A stretch of DNA of 64,000 bases from NCBI GenBank assembly GCA_035772405.1, contig JAYKKM010000472.1, positions 561,001 through 625,000 on the forward strand. Reading direction: 5' to 3'. The notes under the pieces were generated by a model that was not told the origin of the DNA, made no database searches, and worked only from the letters and a program-made list of their open reading frames with translations. How positions within the stretch are numbered: the stretch's first letter is position 1; each line of letters opens with the position of its first letter. Positions 58,579-64,000 of this stretch are shown here, piece by piece. Made by a program: the position numbers and the translations under genes. Origin of the DNA: Chrysogorgia sp. JL179-B06. Lineage: Eukaryota > Cnidaria > Anthozoa > Scleralcyonacea > Chrysogorgiidae.

Positions 58579-60732
58579 ATGAGGAAGACGACATTGAACG
58601 ACATCTCCGACTGGATGAAGCAGATAGACGAGTCCGCCAAGATAACTCCGACTTCGAATAAGACTACTCCAGCCCCACCCAAGAAAACTCCAGCCCCACC
58701 CAAGAAGACTCCTGCCCCAAAGATCCCGACCCCAGACAGGAAGACACCTAAGACAACCATAGGTAGCGTCTCAGACTGGATGAACCAAATAAAGAGCAAG
58801 GTGGTCGAGTGGTATGACTACTTCTTCAAGCAAGACCTAGAAATATCAGTCAGCGAGTCAACCCTACGAGGGTTCTCGGAGACATATACAATAGTAACAC
58901 CGCCAAAGGTAGACCCTAAGACCTTCCTAGCAGACGCCAGAGCACTAGTACTAGACCTTTGGAAGGGTGAGGTCACAACGAGAAAGGGGGTGAAGACAAA
59001 ACTCATCCTAGAGTGTACTATGGTCAGATCGACCGACGTCGGGCCTGTCGAGGCGGTCGCAATGTTCCACTCCCTCGTAGGCATCGTGTTACCTGGGACT
59101 GACATGGATGAGCTATACGACGCGTCCGTCGGAAAGATCCTAGAGACCGTCGCAACCTACTTGAAGAGAGGTAGCGGGTGGCGAATCCTGAGCGTCGCTA
59201 AGTTAGACATACACATCGACACCTACAAGCCGATAAGCGCGTCGTCGTACATCCCCACGCCAAAAGCTCTAGCTGCCAAGAAAGCCATCGTCAACGTCCA
59301 AAACAAAACAGACAACGAGTGTTTCAAGTGGTCCGTCACGGCCGCTAGATCGTTGAGACAGAAGAACTTGGAAAAGACGAGCAAGAGCCTTCTGACAGAG
59401 TCTAAGAAATTCGACTGGAGCGGGATCTCATTCCCAACACCGCTATCTAACATCAAGAGGTTCACTACGAACAACGACATCAACATCAACGTGTTCGCCT
59501 ATGAGGAGAAGACCGGTGTCTATCCACTTCTCGTCGGAGGCAACTCGAACGACACTGTCAACCTGTTGTTCATCACCGAACAGAGTAAGGACGGGAAGGT
59601 CAACTCGCACTACGCCTGGATCAAGAACATGAGCCGCTTACTGTCTAGCACTAAGAGCAAACATGACGGTGCGATCTTCTTTTGCTATCGCTGTATGAAC
59701 AGCTTCACCTCAAAGGTTATCTTAGGCAAGCATGAAGAGCACTGCTCACGAGTGGACAGTATCAAGACCGAGATGCCTGAAGAGGGGAGCACTACAAAAT
59801 TCAGAAACGTCTACAAGACACAAGACGTTCCATTCGTGGTCTATGCTGACTTCGAGAGTTTCATAGAACCTATCAATGGATGTGTGAACGACCTAAAATG
59901 CAGCTCAACAACACAGTACCAGCACCACACCCCGTCTGGGTTCTGCTTCCACTTGAAGTGCTTTGACGATAACCTGCATTGGGAAGAGCCAAACCTATAC
60001 ACAGGCGAGAACGCGGGCGAGAAGTTTGTCTTGGAGGTAGAGAGAGTTGTCAAGAACATCTATGAGAAATTTAAAGTCGCGAAAGAGATAGTCTACAGAC
60101 CAGAAGACAAACAAGTCCACGAGAGTAGTGAGACGTGTTGGTTGTGTGGCAAGGACTGGAGTCAAAAGACTAAGAAAGACAACCCAGATAAGAAAGTCAG
60201 AGACCATTGTCATCTCACTGGTAAGTACCGCGGAGCCGCGCATAGCAGTTGTAACTTAAAATACAAGCTCCCGAAGTTCGTACCTGTCATATTCCATAAC
60301 CTCTCCGGGTACGACGCACACTTGTTCGTAAAGAACCTTAGCGTCACGGAGGGTGACGTCAAGTGTATCCCAAACAACGAAGAGAAATACATCTCGTTCA
60401 GCAAGGACATCGTGGTGGATCACGAGATAGACAACGATGGTAAGGAGAGACTCGTCAAAAGAGAGATCAGGTTCCTCGACAGTCTTAAGTTCATGCCATC
60501 TAGCCTGGAAAAGTTGGTCAACAACCTAGACGAAGAAGACCTCGTCTCAACCAAGAGAGTGTTTGGCAGTGACTCCAAACTAGTCTCTCAAAAGGGTGTG
60601 TATCCTTACGAACACATGACAGGACCAGCGTCTCTTGACGAGACTCAACTACCACCTATAGAGAAGTTCCACTCTATTCTTAATAACACTGACCTCTCCG
60701 AAGATGACTACCGACACGCCATGACGAGATGA
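58579..60732 (+). CDS. Protein-primed DNA polymerase B, N-terminal part (terminal region, HNH-like insert, exonuclease)
   Basis: It starts ATG after CTAATAAAGAGGT. A Pro/Lys repeat (APPKKTPAPPKK) is near residue 35. The exonuclease I motif FVVYADFESF has Asp424 and Glu426. A zinc/HNH-like insert (CWLCGKDW from residue 520; RDHCHLTGKYRGAAHSSCN near 540-560) precedes exonuclease II, FHNLSGYDAHL (Asn574, Tyr578, Asp579). The first 350 residues hold a possible terminal-protein or primase-like region. The frame ends in a TGA created by an 8-bp tandem duplication (ATGACGAG at 60721-60728 and 60729-60736); the polymerase continues in another frame. It is therefore one gene broken by a frameshift, not two natural genes. 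The reading is otherwise clean. Confidence 0.9.
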   Translation: MRKTTLNDISDWMKQIDESAKITPTSNKTTPAPPKKTPAPPKKTPAPKIPTPDRKTPKTTIGSVSDWMNQIKSKVVEWYDYFFKQDLEISVSESTLRGFSETYTIVTPPKVDPKTFLADARALVLDLWKGEVTTRKGVKTKLILECTMVRSTDVGPVEAVAMFHSLVGIVLPGTDMDELYDASVGKILETVATYLKRGSGWRILSVAKLDIHIDTYKPISASSYIPTPKALAAKKAIVNVQNKTDNECFKWSVTAARSLRQKNLEKTSKSLLTESKKFDWSGISFPTPLSNIKRFTTNNDININVFAYEEKTGVYPLLVGGNSNDTVNLLFITEQSKDGKVNSHYAWIKNMSRLLSSTKSKHDGAIFFCYRCMNSFTSKVILGKHEEHCSRVDSIKTEMPEEGSTTKFRNVYKTQDVPFVVYADFESFIEPINGCVNDLKCSSTTQYQHHTPSGFCFHLKCFDDNLHWEEPNLYTGENAGEKFVLEVERVVKNIYEKFKVAKEIVYRPEDKQVHESSETCWLCGKDWSQKTKKDNPDKKVRDHCHLTGKYRGAAHSSCNLKYKLPKFVPVIFHNLSGYDAHLFVKNLSVTEGDVKCIPNNEEKYISFSKDIVVDHEIDNDGKERLVKREIRFLDSLKFMPSSLEKLVNNLDEEDLVSTKRVFGSDSKLVSQKGVYPYEHMTGPASLDETQLPPIEKFHSILNNTDLSEDDYRHAMTR

Positions 60733-60736
60733 CGAG
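60721..60736. repeat. 8-bp tandem duplication that breaks the polymerase frame
   Basis: ATGACGAG occurs twice head to tail. Eight extra bases shift the frame and create the stop at 60730-60732. The sequence on either side is polymerase-like without a gap, so a single copy would be in frame. Confidence 0.85.
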
Positions 60737-62279
60737 CATGCGTGAGTACCACGACTTGTATCTGAAGACAGACGTGATGCTGTTGGAGGACGTCTTCGAG
60801 AACTTTAGAAAGACGTGCAAGACCCACTACGAGTTAGACCCGGCGTTCTACTACACGGCACCCGGGTTGGCTTTCGACGCGCTGCTCAAGACTACCGGAG
60901 CGGAACTCGAACTACTAACAGACGTAGACATGCTGTTGATGGTCGAGAAAGGTATTCGTGGCGGAGTCAGCACCATCATGAAGAGACACGCCGTGGCTAA
61001 CAACAAGCATATGGACTACATCAACGGCGCAGAGCGAACCGGAGACTCACTGCACGACAAGTCTAAGCCTAGCACGTACCTACCTTACCTTGACGCAAAC
61101 AATCTCTACGGTTGGGCAATGAGCATGCCACTGCCAACGCACAGGTTTAAGTGGATGACTGAAGACCAGCTTGCCAACCGGCAAGACATGCCATGCATTC
61201 TGGAGGTGGACTTAGAGTACCCAGAGGAACTCCACGACCAACACAACGACTACCCACTAGCACCGGAGAGAGTCATGGTCAACGGGATAGAGAAACTCAT
61301 CCCGAACTTGAGTAACAAGACTAAGTACGTACTCCACAAGAAGAACCTCGAACAATACCTCAGACTAGGATTAAGACTCACGAAGATCCACAGAGGGATA
61401 ACATTCCTCGAGAGTGCATGGATGAAACCTTACATCGCTCTCAACACGCGACTTAGAACCATAGCCAAGAACGAGTTTGAGAAAGACTTCTTCAAGCTAA
61501 TGAACAATAGCGTGTTCGGGAAGACCATGGAGAACATTCGTAACAGGGTTGACATCCAGCTAGTCACCACAGAGGAGAAGATGCGAAAGCTAGTAGCCAA
61601 GCCTAACTATCACCACCGGACGATCTTTGACGAGAGTCTGACGGCTGTACACATGAGGAGAACTAGAGTCAAGTTTGACAAACCAGTCTATCTAGGGATG
61701 TCTATCCTTGACCTAAGCAAGACGCTCATGTACAAGTTCCACTACGACTATATTAAACCTAAGTACGGAGATAGGGCAACGTTGCTATTCACGGACACGG
61801 ACAGTCTCATGTACGAGATTTCTACAGACGACTTCTACAAGGACATCAGCGAAGACGTCGAGAAAGAGTTTGACACTTCAGCTTACGGGAAGGACCACCC
61901 TAGCTGTATTCCAATAGGCCAAAACAAGAAGGTGCTTGGGATGATGAAGGACGAGAACCACGGCGAGCAAGTCCTAGAATTCGTCGGACTGAGAGCCAAG
62001 CTTTACGCTCTCAGGACGTTACGTGGTGACCAAAAGAAGTGCAAGGGGGTCAAGAAGGGAGTGGTCGACAGAGATATCAAGTTCTCAGACTACAAGACAT
62101 GTCTGCTCAGAAAGACACCCGTACTCAAGACCATGAACGTGTTCAGATCTCACGGACACGAGATCTACACGGAGGCTGTCAACAAGAAAGCCCTAAGTAG
62201 CGACGACGACAAGCGACTCATCCTACCTGACGGGGTCTACACTCTAGCCCTAGGTCACTACAAACTAGGAAGCTTCTAG
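60729..62279 (+). CDS. Protein-primed DNA polymerase B, C-terminal part (exonuclease III and polymerase)
   Basis: It continues the polymerase after the duplication. Exonuclease III is YHDLYLKTDVMLLEDVF. Polymerase motif A is YLPYLDANNLYGWAMSMPL (Asp122), motif B is LMNNSVFGKTMENIRNR (around residues 257-271), and motif C is LLFTDTDSLMYEI (Asp356, Asp358). All catalytic residues are present, so apart from the frame break the enzyme looks intact. The apparent ATG at 60729 is a by-product of the duplication. The order and sizes match Polinton pPolB proteins of about 1,200-1,250 residues. It would replicate the linear genome by protein priming at the TIRs. Confidence 0.95.
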   Translation: MTSMREYHDLYLKTDVMLLEDVFENFRKTCKTHYELDPAFYYTAPGLAFDALLKTTGAELELLTDVDMLLMVEKGIRGGVSTIMKRHAVANNKHMDYINGAERTGDSLHDKSKPSTYLPYLDANNLYGWAMSMPLPTHRFKWMTEDQLANRQDMPCILEVDLEYPEELHDQHNDYPLAPERVMVNGIEKLIPNLSNKTKYVLHKKNLEQYLRLGLRLTKIHRGITFLESAWMKPYIALNTRLRTIAKNEFEKDFFKLMNNSVFGKTMENIRNRVDIQLVTTEEKMRKLVAKPNYHHRTIFDESLTAVHMRRTRVKFDKPVYLGMSILDLSKTLMYKFHYDYIKPKYGDRATLLFTDTDSLMYEISTDDFYKDISEDVEKEFDTSAYGKDHPSCIPIGQNKKVLGMMKDENHGEQVLEFVGLRAKLYALRTLRGDQKKCKGVKKGVVDRDIKFSDYKTCLLRKTPVLKTMNVFRSHGHEIYTEAVNKKALSSDDDKRLILPDGVYTLALGHYKLGSF

Positions 62280-62318
62280 GACGATATAGAGAGAGCTCAT
62301 ACATGTATAAAGAAAGAG

Positions 62319-62876
62319 ATGACCAGACTTACGATAGACTTCGTATGGACACACACACTGCAAGACGAGATGACAAAACCCAAGATTAACAAGGTGACCA
62401 CGATCAGAGCAAGACTAAGCAGGCGCTTGAGTGAGTACATCGGTAACCCTATCGTGAGAGTCACGTATACACGCGAGTCTGTGGAGCGCGCGGTGGCGTT
62501 CATAACGTCGATACCAAACCGTAGCTATAGTTTGTCACACGCGCTAGGACCTCTCTTCACGATGCTAATGGAGGTCGACGTGCAACTGACAAACACCACG
62601 TGGTACACTGCCGAACAAGTAGGGCGTGCAATCCGGTCGTTCAAGGCACTCGACAAACATCTTGGTAATCACCACGTGACACAACTCTCAAGACAAGCGA
62701 CGACCAACTACAGGAACTACTTGATCACCGTGGCGTGTCGGTTAAGACAGGCAATCGACAGGGTGTTGCGCAACGTGGAGCAAGGAGACTTCGGAATGGA
62801 GGACGTCTACGAAAATCTGAGAATAGACTATTGGAAAACGTTGGACGCCATCTTGGAACACGCAGCGAACACGTGA
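62319..62876 (+). CDS. Unknown helical protein at the right end (185 aa)
   Basis: It starts after CATGTATAAAGAAAGAG. MTRLTIDFVWTHTLQDEMTK, then RARLSRRLSEYIGNPIVRV and GRAIRSFKALDKHLGNHHV. It is rich in Arg and Thr, all-helical by appearance, and has no membrane segment. Its stop lies at the inner border of the right TIR. It follows the polymerase on the same strand by about 40 bases and may be a replication accessory or DNA-binding protein. Confidence 0.55.
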   Translation: MTRLTIDFVWTHTLQDEMTKPKINKVTTIRARLSRRLSEYIGNPIVRVTYTRESVERAVAFITSIPNRSYSLSHALGPLFTMLMEVDVQLTNTTWYTAEQVGRAIRSFKALDKHLGNHHVTQLSRQATTNYRNYLITVACRLRQAIDRVLRNVEQGDFGMEDVYENLRIDYWKTLDAILEHAANT

Positions 62877-63248
62877 CAGTCATCTTGGATTTCGGAAAAT
62901 GTTGGACGCCATCTTGGATTTTGGAAAATCTTGGATCAGATTTTCTAAAAATAGGTTTTGAAATCTTGGACGAGGCAGCTGGCATACTTTGAAAAATCTT
63001 GGATGGGCGCCATCTTGGATTTTGAGAAATCTTGGACCAGATTTTCTAAAAATAGGTTTTGAAATCTTGGATGAGGCAGCTCCTGGAAAATCTTGGATGG
63101 GCGCCATCTTGGATTTTGGAAAATCTTGGGCGCCATCTTGGATTTTGGAAAATCTTGGACCAGATTTTCTAAAAATAGGTTTTGAAATCTTGGATGAGGC
63201 AGCTGGCATATTTTGAAAAATAGCCAGAACTGTCAGTTTCCTACTACT
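62869..63248. repeat. Right TIR of the Polinton
   Basis: Inverted counterpart of 45326-45761. It has three sub-repeat units with AAAATCTTGGATTTTGG and GATTTTCTAAAAATAGG. The outermost 275 bases are nearly identical to the left arm, and the inner part differs in unit number and order. Confidence 0.9.
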
Positions 63249-63254
63249 AATGTC
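63249..63254. repeat. 6-bp target duplication of the Polinton, right
   Basis: AATGTC, equal to 45320-45325. Confidence 0.9.
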
Positions 63255-63301
63255 TTGACGAACATGAGAATTTATTTAAAAATATTATAGCCCATTTAAA
63301 A

Positions 63302-63565
63302 ATGCCACGTGAGCTTTTAGATGTCTATAATCGTATGGATCGCCATGAAATTGGACAAATAATAGCATTTTTTGCTTTAATCCTGTGTTTTTTTAGATAT
63401 AAACACATTGATAATGAGGAATATTATATCAAACTATTTGTACGTCAAACAATTTTAGATTTTAGAAATTCACATCTTAAATTCATTTTATTCCCTCATG
63501 ATAAAAAACACACGTCGTGGTTTGGGTTGTGGAATATATTCTTTGAATTTTTTAAATTAGTCTAA
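63302..63565 (+). CDS. Hypothetical protein flanking the Polinton (87 aa)
   Basis: MPRELLDVYNRMDRHEIGQI, then IAFFALILCFFRYKHIDNEE and KHTSWFGLWNIFFEFFKLV. The sequence before ATG is CATTTAAAA. It overlaps the end of the opposite-strand ORF by 9 bases. It belongs to the same compact AT-rich locus as 40.7-45.3 kb, now split by the Polinton. Unrecognised; could be a small soluble or peripheral membrane protein. Confidence 0.45.
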   Translation: MPRELLDVYNRMDRHEIGQIIAFFALILCFFRYKHIDNEEYYIKLFVRQTILDFRNSHLKFILFPHDKKHTSWFGLWNIFFEFFKLV

Positions 63566-64000
63566 ATACAATTTTTCAATACTCTGTATTATAATGTCAG
63601 GATCTTCAAAGTTAATATTATATGATTCTATAATACTCTTAATAATAAAAGTAGTTGATGTACTGGTATTAGATGTAATCCTTACCCTTATAGAAAAATT
63701 ATATATTATATCCATATGCGGGGGGTAATATTGTAAACTAAGCGGGCGATTATTTTGTATAATACTATTATTTTTAACTTGATCTGAAAACAAACTGACT
63801 TTAAACTTATGGGGTTTACTTGTCTTATAGAATAATTTAAACCAATAAGAGTATTTCTGACAATTTTTATAACAACAGGTACAGGGGGGGGTTTTCATAT
63901 GCATCAGCTTAACAATCTTATCGAGATTAAAAGTATAAACCCTATCGTTACTAGTTTTAAGTTTTGATATAGGGTTATGATTTTCGCAAAAGAAAATAAA
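63557..64000 (-). CDS. Cys-rich hypothetical protein, runs off right edge
   Basis: The frame is open from the window edge to a stop at 63557-63559. Near the edge it reads FFCENHNPISKLKTSNDRVY, TFNLDKIVKLMHMKTPPCTC and CYKNCQKYSYWFKLF. The C-E-N-H and C-T-C-C-Y-K-N-C groups may form a zinc site. An internal ATG exists at 63904, but the frame upstream is coding-like, so the start is outside the window. The C-terminal half is Ser/Thr/Ile-rich. Not recognised. Confidence 0.5.
   Translation of the reverse strand, partial: FIFFCENHNPISKLKTSNDRVYTFNLDKIVKLMHMKTPPCTCCYKNCQKYSYWFKLFYKTSKPHKFKVSLFSDQVKNNSIIQNNRPLSLQYYPPHMDIIYNFSIRVRITSNTSTSTTFIIKSIIESYNINFEDPDIIIQSIEKLYLD

Larger units (their letters stand above)
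45326..63248. mobile_element. Polinton/Maverick (endogenous adintovirus-like element), 17,923 bp, complete
   Basis: The termini are 5'-AGTAGTAGGAAACTGACAG and its complement ending CTACTACT-3', so the element begins AG and ends CT as Polintons do. TIRs are 380-436 bp and the target duplication is 6 bp. The gene set is virus-like: packaging ATPase, major and probable minor capsid proteins, retroviral-type integrase with chromodomain, and protein-primed DNA polymerase B. At least 13 further small genes lie on both strands. Genes are packed with few gaps and no introns. The near-identical ends, exact target duplication and mostly open frames indicate recent insertion. One 8-bp duplication breaks the polymerase. 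No adenain-like protease was found. Confidence 0.95.

Noticed and set aside
60729..62279. Separate second polymerase gene with its own start
   Set aside because: The ATG is created by the 8-bp duplication, and exonuclease III must be on the same chain as exonucleases I and II.
45955..62321. AATAAA motifs near starts read simply as poly(A) signals of preceding genes
   Set aside because: At divergent gene pairs (45960/45973 and 53460/53482) there is no preceding gene to terminate, yet both starts carry the motif. A dual use elsewhere remains possible.
1..64000. tRNA, rRNA, riboswitch and bacterial operator features
   Set aside because: I looked for cloverleaf arms, rRNA-conserved words and bacterial promoters and saw none that stand up.

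Overview
The window looks like animal nuclear DNA, most probably cnidarian. It is AT-rich, has spliced genes with GT/AG junctions, has no bacterial-type operons, rRNA or tRNA genes, and is full of nested transposons of kinds common in cnidarian genomes (Kolobok with a THAP domain, PIF/Harbinger, hAT, Penelope, CR1/L2-like LINEs, a Crypton-like recombinase relic). The species cannot be read from the sequence.

Region by region. 1-7156: an integrase-like fragment at the left edge, a 446-bp non-autonomous hAT with an 8-bp target duplication, and a PIF/Harbinger transposase split by a Penelope-like retroelement (4059-7102) with long inverted terminal arms. 7662-10654: a TIR-bounded element with an antisense spliced gene. 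11097-11348: one probable first exon of an unrecognised gene. 15755-21590: a TAA-flanked element with long TIRs and a decayed gene for a PIN/FEN1-like nuclease with a Cys-rich tail. 21.8-24.5 kb: relics of a RecQ-type helicase and a Crypton-like tyrosine recombinase. 25.3-38.1 kb: two LINE fragments, one broken by a Kolobok element (26967-32352, TTAA target) with a THAP-transposase relic and an antisense P2X7-ballast-like gene, the other broken by a hAT element (33588-38002, 8-bp target duplication). 38.3-40.6 kb: a SAM-domain relic, a foldback and an LTR-like promoter region.

40.7-45.3 kb and 63.3-64.0 kb form a compact, AT-rich locus of small ORFs that I cannot assign. It has a clean three-exon gene, a tandemly duplicated two-ORF unit with ATGA overlaps, and an ORF whose N-terminus resembles the histone H3 tail. 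It may be host DNA or part of another integrated element.

The centrepiece, inserted into that locus, is a structurally complete 17,923-bp Polinton/Maverick (endogenous adintovirus-like element) at 45326-63248, with 5'-AG...CT-3' terminal inverted repeats and a 6-bp AATGTC target duplication. It encodes a packaging ATPase, double-jelly-roll-type major capsid protein, probable minor capsid protein, chromodomain integrase, protein-primed DNA polymerase B, a GIY-YIG nuclease, a LamG-like candidate attachment protein, several small membrane and coiled-coil proteins, and a protein that may resemble the VLTF3 late transcription factor. Twenty of its 21 candidate genes, on both strands, carry a TAAA/ATAA element within a few bases of the start codon, which looks like an element-specific core promoter and was used here to choose starts. 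Other notable points are an overlapping PTAP/PPxY late-domain motif, a candidate N-myristoylated protein, no recognisable adenain-like protease, and an 8-bp tandem duplication that breaks the polymerase gene in an otherwise young copy.
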